DNA from: Acidobacteriaceae bacterium
Lineage (GTDB): Bacteria; Acidobacteriota; Vicinamibacteria; Vicinamibacterales; CAVVIG01
Assembly (NCBI GenBank): GCA_031274845.1
Contig: JAISPN010000001.1
Location: 1-22,162, forward strand
Direction of reading: 5' to 3'
DNA: 22,162 nt
The position numbers and the translations under genes are program-made. Positions 16,449-22,162 of the stretch are shown piece by piece; the stretch's first letter is position 1; every line of letters begins with the position of its first letter. Below the pieces are notes generated by a model. The model searched no databases and was not told where the DNA came from. It worked only from the letters and a program-made list of their open reading frames with translations.

Positions 16449-18220
16449 CGCACGTACCACATCGGCATCAACGCCAGCGCCTCGCCACGATGAAACATCG
16501 TGGCGGGGCCTCGCACCGCCCGCAGCACCTCACGCTCCTCATCCGACAAATTCGACGACATCCACTCCGACGCCAGACGCGCGCCAGTGGTACCCGACAT
16601 CTGCTCGCTCAGCATCTGGTAGAACGTCTTCTGCGCCGGGTACGACACGAGCTCAACTTCCTGCGTGGCTGGAATGCCCGCGCGTTGCTTGGCCACAGCG
16701 ACTGCTGTCTCAAGGCCACCAAGATCGTCGACAAGCCCGACCTCTTTCGCTTGCTGCCCGGTCCAGACGCGCCCCTGCGCAATCGCATCGATCCGCTCCG
16801 GTGTCGTCTTCCGTGAGGCCGCAACCTTGCGGACGAAATCCTGATAGAACGCGTTCAACTGCTCGTCGATTTTCTTGGTCTCGTCGCGGTTGAACGGCCG
16901 CGCCGGCGAGTTCATCTCGGCGTTCTTGCCGATGCTCGTCGACTCGATCGACGCGCCCAGCTTGCCGTAGAGGCCACCCATGACGAATTTGCCGCCGAAA
17001 ATTCCAATCGAACCGGTGAGCGTCGATGGCTGGGCGACGATCGCATCGGCTGGCGCGGCGATGTAGTACCCGCCCGACGCCGCCAGATCCGACATCGACG
17101 CGATGAGCGGACGATTCGGCCGTTCGTCGTGCATCAGCATCAGCTCGTGCCAGATCGCATCAGACGCCGCCGCCGATCCGCCGGGACTATCGATGCGCAA
17201 CACGATCGCGCGCAGCGAACTGTCCTTGCGGGCGGCACGGATGGCGTCGATGAGCGTGCTCGAACCCACGGTCGCGCCATTCATCGGATCGAAGCCGCTC
17301 TGCCCTTCCGTAATCGTGCCCGCCGCGTAGATGACGCCCACGCGCGGCCCACGATTCAACCCGAGCGAGCCCGGCGACACGTGCGCGTAGTCTTCCCCTT
17401 TCAGCTCACGCGGCGCCGTCACGCCCAACGCCTCACGTAGCGCGGCGCGCGCCTCGTCTTCGTACCCGATCTCGTCGATGAGACCCGCTTCCCTGGCGCG
17501 CGCCGGAAGAAACGGTCCTTCGTCGATCAAGGCACGCACGGCCGCATCCGACTGCTTCCGTCCATCGGCAATGCCGTGAACGATCTGCCCAAACAGATCG
17601 CGGTTCAGCGCTTCGTCCATCTCGCGATGCGCCGGCGTAAACGTCGTCTCGGTAAACGTGTTCGACGCGGTCTTGTAGTCGCCGATGTGGTGCAGATCCG
17701 GATAGACGCCGAACTTGTCGAGCGCGCCGCGCAGGAACACTTCGTAGGTGGCAACGCCGGACATATCGAGCGGACTCGACGGCAGCAGGAACACTTTGTC
17801 GGCGACACTCGCCACGTAGTAGTCGCGATCACCGCCATATTCAAGGTAGGCGTAAACCGGCTTGCCGGACGTTTTGAAGTCGACGATCGCGTCGCGGATT
17901 TCCTGAAGCTTGCCCCAGAACGGCGTGTTGAAGCCGGTCATCTTCAGAAAGACGCCTTTGATGTGGCTGTCGACCTTGGCCTTCCGCAGGTTGCTCGTGA
18001 TGACGCCGACCGTCGGCGTCCGCGAGCCACGCAGATAGCTCACCACATCGGTGGGCGACGTTTCAGTGATGTCGCCACCCAATTCGAGCGTCAGCATCGT
18101 GTTCGCCGACACCGACGGGGTGCGGCCGAAGAGAACGTATAACGCGATGAACGCGCCCATGGAGAGCAGAAACGCGAACCCAAGAATTGAGAAAACGATC
18201 ACCGTGCCACGTCGTGCCAT
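16445..18220 (-). CDS. sppA: Signal peptide peptidase SppA, 67-kDa (tandem-domain) type
   Basis: Inner-membrane serine protease with a Ser/Lys dyad that degrades cleaved signal peptides. The 591 residues carry an N-terminal membrane anchor (about 6-30) and two ClpP-like halves, as in E. coli SppA. The general-base Lys183 lies in IGDYKTASNTF of the first half; the nucleophile Ser382 in LAASGGYYIAA of the second. IDSPGGSAAASD and TGSIGIFGGKF are the usual binding-groove segments. I chose ATG 18220, directly before MARRGTVIVFS; a frame open further upstream would run through the tRNA-Leu promoter. No ribosome-binding site is visible, and TATACT lies 7 nt before the ATG. Confidence 0.95.
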   Translation of the reverse strand: MARRGTVIVFSILGFAFLLSMGAFIALYVLFGRTPSVSANTMLTLELGGDITETSPTDVVSYLRGSRTPTVGVITSNLRKAKVDSHIKGVFLKMTGFNTPFWGKLQEIRDAIVDFKTSGKPVYAYLEYGGDRDYYVASVADKVFLLPSSPLDMSGVATYEVFLRGALDKFGVYPDLHHIGDYKTASNTFTETTFTPAHREMDEALNRDLFGQIVHGIADGRKQSDAAVRALIDEGPFLPARAREAGLIDEIGYEDEARAALREALGVTAPRELKGEDYAHVSPGSLGLNRGPRVGVIYAAGTITEGQSGFDPMNGATVGSSTLIDAIRAARKDSSLRAIVLRIDSPGGSAAASDAIWHELMLMHDERPNRPLIASMSDLAASGGYYIAAPADAIVAQPSTLTGSIGIFGGKFVMGGLYGKLGASIESTSIGKNAEMNSPARPFNRDETKKIDEQLNAFYQDFVRKVAASRKTTPERIDAIAQGRVWTGQQAKEVGLVDDLGGLETAVAVAKQRAGIPATQEVELVSYPAQKTFYQMLSEQMSGTTGARLASEWMSSNLSDEEREVLRAVRGPATMFHRGEALALMPMWYVR

Positions 18221-18227
18221 GCTGTCG

Positions 18228-18233
18228 AGTATA
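18228..18233 (-). promoter_or_regulatory. -10 element of sppA (probable leaderless transcript)
   Basis: TATACT on the minus strand is followed by seven bases (CGACAGC) and then the sppA ATG. No good -35 box is seen at 16-18 bp. The spacing places the expected transcription start at or next to the A of the ATG. Confidence 0.5.
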
Positions 18234-18256
18234 TGCGCGGCATGCCCCGCGGAGGG

Positions 18257-18286
18257 TTGTCGCGCGGTTGATGGTTCCTCTATACT
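18257..18286 (+). promoter_or_regulatory. Promoter of tRNA-Leu
   Basis: TTGTCG (18257-18262), 18-bp spacer, TATACT (18281-18286). Transcription would start near 18293, leaving a 5' extension of about 19 nt for RNase P removal before the mature end at 18312. Confidence 0.7.
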
Positions 18287-18311
18287 TGAAAGCTCAGTCC
18301 CCACCTTGATT

Positions 18312-18397
18312 GCGGAAGTGGCGGAACGGCAGACGCGCTAGCCTCAGGAGCTAGTGGGAGAAATCTCGTGGAGGTTCGAATCCTCTCTTCCGCACCA
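18312..18397 (+). tRNA. tRNA-Leu, anticodon CAG
   Basis: 86 nt including an encoded CCA. Acceptor arms GCGGAAG (18312-18318) and CTTCCGC (18387-18393) pair perfectly, followed by discriminator A and CCA. The anticodon stem CTAGC/GCTAG encloses the loop CTCAGGA, giving anticodon CAG (18345-18347), which reads CUG, the favoured Leu codon in GC-rich genomes. The T arm GAGG-TTCGAAT-CCTC and the long variable arm (GGGAG-AAAT-CTC) are class II features of tRNA-Leu. Confidence 0.98.
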
Positions 18398-18538
18398 GTT
18401 CAGCAACACCCGTCGATCCATCGACACGTCACGACCGGCGCTTTCTCGTGGAGGCGACCACTTCGTCCGGCGAGAACACGGTGATGCCGAACGGCAGGAA
18501 ATGCCGGGGAGTACCAGGGTCAATTCAAACTCGCGCAC

Positions 18539-18555
18539 TGTCTGTCTGACAGACA
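18539..18555. repeat. 17-bp palindrome (8-bp arms, 1-nt centre)
   Basis: TGTCTGTC, T, GACAGACA is a perfect inverted repeat with a single central base. It is symmetrical enough to be a dimeric repressor site, but no promoter is seen around it. It abuts the next stem, sharing two bases. Confidence 0.6.
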
Positions 18556-18600
18556 TCACGATCACTGAGGGGACTTGGCGTGTAGGGGGGATTCGTGATG
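18554..18600. repeat. 8-bp inverted repeat with 31-nt loop
   Basis: CATCACGA (18554-18561) is the exact reverse complement of TCGTGATG (18593-18600). The loop includes a run of six G (six C on the minus strand). It is the middle stem of a three-stem chain. Confidence 0.5.
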
Positions 18601-18604
18601 AGGG

Positions 18605-18660
18605 CGCCGGGAATTGCCCATCCGCATCGTGTCACGACGCGGCAGGACAGATTCCCGGCG
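18605..18660 (-). ncRNA. Candidate structured RNA element: long bulged hairpin downstream of the cupin gene
   Basis: The outer stem CGCCGGGAAT/ATTCCCGGCG is 10 perfect base pairs. Inside it, TGCC/GGCA (4 bp) continues into GCGTCG/CGATGC (6 bp) around the loop TGACA, with bulges CTGTCC and GGATG. Read as minus-strand RNA, the only non-Watson-Crick position of the inner stem is G-U; read as plus-strand RNA it is an A-C mismatch. That favours minus-strand expression, in the cupin 3' region. No T-run follows, so it is not a standard terminator. Confidence 0.4.
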
Positions 18661-18700
18661 AGCAGGCTTCGGCAGGGTCGCCGACTGCGTTCCGATCGGT

Positions 18701-19438
18701 TTACTTCTTGAGCGACGGGTGCACGTATCCAGCGGTTAGGATGCGCTGTGACGGACGGAAGCTCAGGTAATCGACGTGATCCTCGATCTTGCTCCAGCCG
18801 TGTGGCACGCCGGCCGGAATGATGATCACATCGCCGACCTTCACCTCACGCGTCACGACATCAGCCCCGACCATCACACCGCTACACGACGGACCGTTGA
18901 GCGTTGTCGTCACTTCGTCAGTCGGCCCCGAGCGGCGGCCATTGACGATGTGACCGCCGGTGACCATCGTGCCGCTCCCGGACGTGATGTAGTAGCCCTC
19001 GGTCTGTTGATCGTGAGAGATCCCGCTCGCGGAACCGGCGGGCGGTGGCGCGCTGCCCGCCTCGCCGCACGGTTGCGCCGGTGGCGTATTGCCACGCGCG
19101 GCTGGCGCGCCAGCGCCTGCCGCGCCCCCGCGTCCACCACCGCCAGCACCAGCCGCGCCGCGTCCGCCGCCTGCGCCCGCGGCGCCGCGCGCCGCAGCCG
19201 CGCCAGCCGCGGCTCCGCCACCCGTCGGACCACGATGGATGATGCCGACAGAGAAGTTCTCAGGACCGATGTCGATCACCTGGATGGTGCGATCGACGCC
19301 GGGCTGCGCGTTGACGGTCTTGATGTCTTCCGCCGTGATGTAGGTGGCCGCTTTGCTCCCGCCATTGGTCTGCGTGAACACCACGGCCGGGCTGAGCGCC
19401 ATGGCAGCCGCTAGTAATTTCAGGGTCGTTCTCTGCAT
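18701..19438 (-). CDS. Exported cupin-domain protein with a Gly/Ala-rich insertion
   Basis: 245 residues. It has a signal peptide (about 1-22, MQRTTLKLLAAAMALSP) and a single cupin barrel. The first metal motif is SHDQQTEGYY (141-150, His142 and Glu147) followed by GSGTMVTGG; the second is PAGVPHGW (208-215, His213). Between the strand VGIIHRG (64-70) and the first metal motif lies an insertion of about 67 residues (73-139) made almost only of Gly, Ala, Arg and Pro. I chose ATG 19438: AAGGAGG lies 4 nt upstream and the signal peptide starts there; the frame opens earlier but those residues overlap the promoter and hairpin. Substrate unknown; such cupins may be isomerases, dioxygenases or sugar-binding proteins. 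Confidence 0.85.
   Translation of the reverse strand: MQRTTLKLLAAAMALSPAVVFTQTNGGSKAATYITAEDIKTVNAQPGVDRTIQVIDIGPENFSVGIIHRGPTGGGAAAGAAAARGAAGAGGGRGAAGAGGGGRGGAAGAGAPAARGNTPPAQPCGEAGSAPPPAGSASGISHDQQTEGYYITSGSGTMVTGGHIVNGRRSGPTDEVTTTLNGPSCSGVMVGADVVTREVKVGDVIIIPAGVPHGWSKIEDHVDYLSFRPSQRILTAGYVHPSLKK
19022..19222 (-). repeat. Low-complexity GC tract coding for the Gly/Ala/Arg/Pro insertion of the cupin
   Basis: Irregular repeats of GCC/GCG/GGC-type codons encode units such as GAAGAGGGRG. It sits between two conserved beta-strands of the barrel, so it should loop out of the fold. Such tracts commonly expand and contract by slippage. Confidence 0.7.
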
Positions 19439-19453
19439 GCATCCTCCTTGAAT

Positions 19454-19480
19454 GTGCCGGAGCGCTCCCCGTTCCGGCAC
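19454..19480 (-). promoter_or_regulatory. Hairpin in the cupin mRNA leader
   Basis: GTGCCGGA and TCCGGCAC form a perfect 8-bp stem around an 11-nt loop. On the minus strand the hairpin ends only a few bases before the AAGGAGG ribosome-binding site of the cupin gene. It could stabilise the message or regulate translation. Confidence 0.55.
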
Positions 19481-19498
19481 GATGTACACGTGTTGCGC

Positions 19499-19504
19499 AC
19501 TATA
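19499..19504 (-). promoter_or_regulatory. -10 element of the cupin gene
   Basis: TATAGT (5/6) on the minus strand in the 104-nt gap between the upstream exported-protein gene and the cupin. The -35 is weak. It implies a leader of about 55 nt that contains the 19454-19480 hairpin, and that the cupin can be transcribed independently of the gene before it. Confidence 0.45.
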
Positions 19505-19542
19505 CCTGAGGGACGGGCCTTCGGACGGAGCCTCCAGCCTCG

Positions 19543-20412
19543 TCAGAACGGATCGATGACGTGCCCTTCGGTGCTGAAGCGGCGATAGTTTGAAAACTTG
19601 TGGGTGCTGCGCAGGCCGGGCGTGCCGGCATTGCGGACGAGTTGCAACGATTCGTGCGACGTCGGCAGCATCAACGTCTCGTCGGGATCGGCGAAGGTGA
19701 CCGGCTGGTACACCGTCGTCGAATCGAGACGCTCGAACACGACCGTCTGTGAACCGTACTCTTTCGACGGGAGCGCCGCTTCGACATAGTTGGCGAGACG
19801 CTCATCGAACCGCAGCACGTCACCGGTCGCGGCATCAATCCAGACGCGGCCGCGCGTGCTGCCTGCCATGTCGATGCTCCAGCACTCTTCGCGGTCCTCG
19901 TGCGGCTTCACCGTCACCGTGCCACGCTGCCGCGCTTTGTAGTCGACGAGCGTCGCCGCGCGGCCGGAAATTTTCGCCGAGCCGGCCAGCGTGAAGATGT
20001 AGTCATCGCGATTGGCCGGCAAGAGCATCGTCAGCGAATCTGGCGACACGGCTGACGGATCGAGACACTTCGGCTTGTCTTTCGGGCGCGGCTCGCGGTT
20101 GTTCACCTTGAGCAGTTCACGCTGCACCGTGGCCGCGTGATCCTCGCTGGTGAGCGCGTCCCACGCCACACGCAGGTCGTAGAGGAGACGCCGCATCGGC
20201 GTGCCGTCCGGTTGCATGCCGAGCGTGAGCGTCTGCTGCGTGACGGTCTCAAGACACATGACGCTCTGCGCTCGCGCGTAGTAGCGTTCGACCGCCGCGC
20301 CAACTTTGGCCAGCACCTGTTCGAGATCGGCCTCGGACGCGGCGCGGACGTGTCCCGTCAGCAGCGTGCAGGTAGTCACTCCGAGCGCGGCAAGCATCGA
20401 GGCGCGGCGCAT
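19543..20412 (-). CDS. Exported protein of unknown function
   Basis: I do not recognise a named family. The 289 residues begin with a signal peptide (MRRASMLAALGVTTCTLL, likely cleaved after VRA near residue 24). The rest alternates short polar beta-like strands (YIFTLAGSAKISGRAATLVDY, then RGRVWIDAATGDVLRFDERL) in a way that recalls LolA/RseB-type lipoprotein-carrier folds, a weak resemblance only. Cysteines occur in MCLETV, KCLDP and ECWSID. ATG 20412 is preferred to the GTG two codons earlier, which directly abuts the -10 hexamer. It precedes the cupin on the same strand with a 104-nt gap. Confidence 0.8.
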   Translation of the reverse strand: MRRASMLAALGVTTCTLLTGHVRAASEADLEQVLAKVGAAVERYYARAQSVMCLETVTQQTLTLGMQPDGTPMRRLLYDLRVAWDALTSEDHAATVQRELLKVNNREPRPKDKPKCLDPSAVSPDSLTMLLPANRDDYIFTLAGSAKISGRAATLVDYKARQRGTVTVKPHEDREECWSIDMAGSTRGRVWIDAATGDVLRFDERLANYVEAALPSKEYGSQTVVFERLDSTTVYQPVTFADPDETLMLPTSHESLQLVRNAGTPGLRSTHKFSNYRRFSTEGHVIDPF

Positions 20413-20418
20413 GCGCAC

Positions 20419-20424
20419 AGCCTA
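20419..20424 (-). promoter_or_regulatory. Possible -10 element directly before the exported-protein gene
   Basis: TAGGCT (TAnnnT pattern) on the minus strand, six bases before the ATG at 20412. No ribosome-binding site is present, so this is another possible leaderless start. It is the weakest of the four such cases. Confidence 0.3.
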
Positions 20425-20475
20425 CACCAACCTGAGGCGCAGGACGTCCGGCAAATTACCACCGGAAATCGCTAT

Positions 20476-20506
20476 TTGCGCGTGGCCTGGGGCGATCGGG
20501 TAACAT
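20476..20506 (+). promoter_or_regulatory. Promoter of the peroxiredoxin gene
   Basis: TTGCGC (20476-20481), 19-bp spacer, TAACAT (20501-20506). The short leader carries TGAGGAGG (20516-20523), a strong ribosome-binding site 4 nt before the ATG. The 19-bp spacing is longer than ideal. Confidence 0.4.
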
Positions 20507-20527
20507 TCGCACTCCTGAGGAGGACTG

Positions 20528-21070
20528 ATGAAGGCACTGGCACTGACGGTGGTATGCATGCTCGCGCTGGCGGCGCTCCCAGCATTCGCGGGCGATCTCA
20601 AGGTGGGCGACCAGGCGCCCGACTTCTCGTTACAAGGCACCGACGGCAAACTGCACAAGCTCTCCGACTATCGCGGCAAGCAGGCCGTGGTGCTGGCGTG
20701 GTTCCCGAAAGCGTTCACCAGCGGCTGCACGATCGAGTGCAAGTCGCTGTCAGAGAACGGTGGGCTGATCAAGAAGTACGACGTCACCTACTTCATGGCC
20801 AGCGTCGACGAGATCGAGGGCGATCAAGGGAACAAGGCGTTCGCGGCCGCGCACAACGCTGACTTTCCGCTGCTGAGCGATCCCACGAAGAAAACCGCGG
20901 AGGCCTACGGCGTGCTCACGTCACGCGGATTCGCAAATCGCTGGACGTTCTACATCGGCAAGGACGGCACGATTCAGTACATCGACAAGGACGTGCAGAA
21001 CCGCCTGGAGACATCCGCGCAGGATATGGCGGCCAAGCTTGGCGAACTGAAAACACCCGCCAAAAAATAG
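20528..21070 (+). CDS. Exported peroxiredoxin (AhpC/TSA, BCP/PrxQ-like)
   Basis: Thiol peroxidase of 180 residues with a cleavable signal peptide (1-21, ending AFA), hence periplasmic. The thioredoxin-fold core shows VGDQAPDFSL (26-35), the active-site segment WFPKAFTSGCTIEC (58-71) with Thr64 and peroxidatic Cys67, and Arg138 in NRWTFYI. A second cysteine, Cys71, is three residues after Cys67. BCP/PrxQ enzymes usually have four residues between the peroxidatic and resolving Cys, so the disulfide geometry may differ. The ATG at 20528 has a strong ribosome-binding site. It is monocistronic, with its own promoter and terminator. Confidence 0.93.
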   Translation: MKALALTVVCMLALAALPAFAGDLKVGDQAPDFSLQGTDGKLHKLSDYRGKQAVVLAWFPKAFTSGCTIECKSLSENGGLIKKYDVTYFMASVDEIEGDQGNKAFAAAHNADFPLLSDPTKKTAEAYGVLTSRGFANRWTFYIGKDGTIQYIDKDVQNRLETSAQDMAAKLGELKTPAKK

Positions 21071-21096
21071 CAGGCGGAAACGTTTCGTCGGTAGAT

Positions 21097-21134
21097 ACAC
21101 GAAGGGCCGGTCGCTGACCGGCCCTTCGTGTTTT
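21097..21134 (+). terminator. Intrinsic terminator after the peroxiredoxin gene
   Basis: A perfect 16-bp stem (21097-21112 with 21116-21131) encloses the loop GCT, followed by TTTT. The stem is GC-rich in the middle. Its last bases touch the stop codon of the convergent gene (21133-21135), so it may also end transcription from the other side, although the T-run exists only on the plus strand. Confidence 0.95.
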
Positions 21135-22162
21135 AGGCAGAGACGATGGGACCAGTGGTCACCATTGACGCCGCTGGCGGCGTCTGCGGACTGAAACGCG
21201 ACAGCACGACTGCGCCGAGACCAACCGTCCAGACGAGATATTCGACAAGCCGCCCCAGCACCATCAGACCAAACGCAATCGGACTGAGCGGCCCACCCGC
21301 GACTCCCAGCAACCGCGCCAGCAGCAACGGCGTCATGATGGCGACGACGCCAACGAACGTGATCAGGTACGCATTCGTTTCCGTCCAATGAAGGCGCTCG
21401 CCCACCTTCTGCCCAATCACACGGGCGACGCTGGCAAATCCGAAGAGGGCGACGATGAACAGGACGCCAATGATGATCGGAATCAGGATCAAGAGCAGCG
21501 GAATGCCAATGATAGTGATGATGAGCAGGAGGCACACGAGCACGATCGCCGGCGCGAACAAGAGCTCCACAAGGAACCCCATCGCCCACGATTTCACCGG
21601 CTCGTAAAACGCACGCGCGCCCACGCGGTCGACGTATGGTTGACCGAGCAAGACGACGAACGCGCAGCACAGACAACTGATGACCAACCGAAAGATTGTG
21701 CTCATCAGCGCGAACGAGGGACCAAAGACCGCGTCAGAATTCCAGGTCCGACTCCACTGCCGCGACGTGAAGATATCGCCGAGACCGACTTCGGAGATCT
21801 TGCCCTCAACGCGAGCGCCAGGATCACGCGTCAGATGCCCTCCAATCGCCGCGACATCTTCGCCCACCACGGCATGCGGTCCGAGCATCACGTTGCCGCC
21901 AATCGCCGCCACCGATCCACGGACTTCGCCATCAACGGTCACCGACCCGCCAATCGCGACGGCATCCCCCAGGACCACTTCGCCCTCACGCACCGTCACG
22001 TTGCCACCAATGTTTACGCGGTCGTCACTGCTACCACGGCGACGGCCGAGAGCGCGGCGGACGGACGACGTCGACGTGGATGATTCGGGACTGGATACCG
22101 CAGGCGCATCGCTCTCTGGAGGCGCTCCGGTCGCGCTCGTCTGCACGCCAGCAATCGCGCGG
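21133..22162 (-). CDS. Bactofilin-like beta-helix/multi-spanning membrane protein, N-terminus outside the window
   Basis: The frame is open to the right edge (RAIAG precedes the first possible start, GTG 22146). The sequence there looks like the end of a signal peptide, so the true start is probably beyond the edge. Numbering from the GTG: a Ser/Pro-rich linker (about 1-40); then short hexapeptide-like beta-helix repeats (about 44-115), for example VNIGGNVTV, VAIGGSVTVDGEV and VAAIGGNVML, as in polymer-forming bactofilins; then several membrane segments (about 145-170, 190-245, 262-288, 292-318). The combination is a recurrent but poorly characterised envelope-protein layout. It may sense or organise the envelope; no enzymatic motif is visible. 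Confidence 0.8.
   Translation of the reverse strand, partial: RAIAGVQTSATGAPPESDAPAVSSPESSTSTSSVRRALGRRRGSSDDRVNIGGNVTVREGEVVLGDAVAIGGSVTVDGEVRGSVAAIGGNVMLGPHAVVGEDVAAIGGHLTRDPGARVEGKISEVGLGDIFTSRQWSRTWNSDAVFGPSFALMSTIFRLVISCLCCAFVVLLGQPYVDRVGARAFYEPVKSWAMGFLVELLFAPAIVLVCLLLIITIIGIPLLLILIPIIIGVLFIVALFGFASVARVIGQKVGERLHWTETNAYLITFVGVVAIMTPLLLARLLGVAGGPLSPIAFGLMVLGRLVEYLVWTVGLGAVVLSRFSPQTPPAASMVTTGPIVSA

Larger units (their letters stand above)
18398..18700. other. Gene-free 303-bp stretch, dense in inverted repeats
   Basis: I find no credible gene here. Short inverted repeats follow one another: GTCGAT/ATCGAC (18412-18425), TTCTCG/CGAGAA (18443-18476), TGCCG/CGGCA (18485-18496), then the larger stems listed separately at 18539-18660. 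A short minus-strand frame crossing the tRNA is an artefact of the tRNA sequence. Confidence 0.6.

Noticed and set aside
18221..18304. Upstream extension of sppA by 28 codons
   Set aside because: It would run across the tRNA-Leu promoter and the sppA -10 box; the membrane anchor begins properly at ATG 18220.
18344..18565. Small minus-strand open frame of 73 codons ending in GREDSNLH-like sequence
   Set aside because: It is the antisense reading of tRNA-Leu, a well-known false gene prediction.
18605..18660. Intrinsic terminator for the cupin gene
   Set aside because: The stem is strong but neither strand shows a T-run after it, and bulges interrupt it; kept as a structured element instead.
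18312..18700. tRNA-Leu as an integration site of a mobile element
   Set aside because: No integrase, no repeat of the tRNA 3' end and no foreign-looking genes are present in the following sequence.

Overview
The window looks like chromosomal housekeeping DNA from a GC-rich, Gram-negative-type bacterium. It carries an MreBCD/PBP2/RodA elongasome, SppA, a membrane-anchored PpiD-type foldase, exported proteins with signal peptides and a probable lipoprotein. The protein style, GC-rich codons, and a beta-helix/multi-TM protein next to exported orphan proteins suggest an acidobacterium (possibly the Vicinamibacteria), but that placement is inference from general resemblance. I saw no insertion sequence, prophage gene or CRISPR array.

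Layout. (1) 1-4457, minus strand: a tightly packed nucleoside-salvage operon, transcribed deoA > nupC-type transporter > purine nucleoside phosphorylase > cdd > mtnA-type isomerase. mtnA runs off the left edge. Neighbouring genes overlap by 1, 4 and 14 nt, or are 17 nt apart. (2) 4498-7294, plus strand: a divergent three-gene operon of a compact HD-GYP phosphodiesterase, a PafA-like alkaline phosphatase lipoprotein and a one-domain MGMT-type protein. It is separated from deoA by only 40 bp. (3) 7242-14281, minus strand: the cell-shape operon mreB > mreC > mreD > mrdA (PBP2) > rodA > rng (RNase E/G). (4) 14532-16448, plus strand: a PpiD-like peptidyl-prolyl isomerase, meeting sppA (16445-18220, minus strand) tail to tail. 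(5) 18312-18397: tRNA-Leu(CAG), with a clear promoter. It is followed by about 300 bp without a gene but unusually rich in perfect inverted repeats. (6) 18701-20412, minus strand: an exported cupin with a Gly/Ala-rich insertion and an unrecognised exported protein. (7) 20528-21070, plus strand: an exported peroxiredoxin with a textbook terminator. (8) 21133 to the right edge, minus strand: a bactofilin-like/multi-TM membrane protein whose N-terminus is outside the window.

How the genes fit together. The left operon imports nucleosides, phosphorolyses purine and pyrimidine nucleosides, deaminates cytidine, and ends in an aldose-1-phosphate isomerase-family enzyme. The central operon encodes the rod-shape peptidoglycan synthesis machine plus an RNase. 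The right part is envelope and periplasm biology: protein folding, signal-peptide turnover, peroxide defence and membrane proteins.

Points most worth a second look: a chain of stems between tRNA-Leu and the cupin that may be a structured RNA; start codons 6-9 nt behind -10 hexamers with no Shine-Dalgarno, suggesting leaderless mRNAs, with two of them interlocked in a 40-bp divergent gap; a possible long-range sequestration of the mreB ribosome-binding site; a possible Cys3His zinc site in PBP2; and an MtnA-family enzyme in a nucleoside operon whose phosphorylase has inosine/guanosine-type specificity residues.
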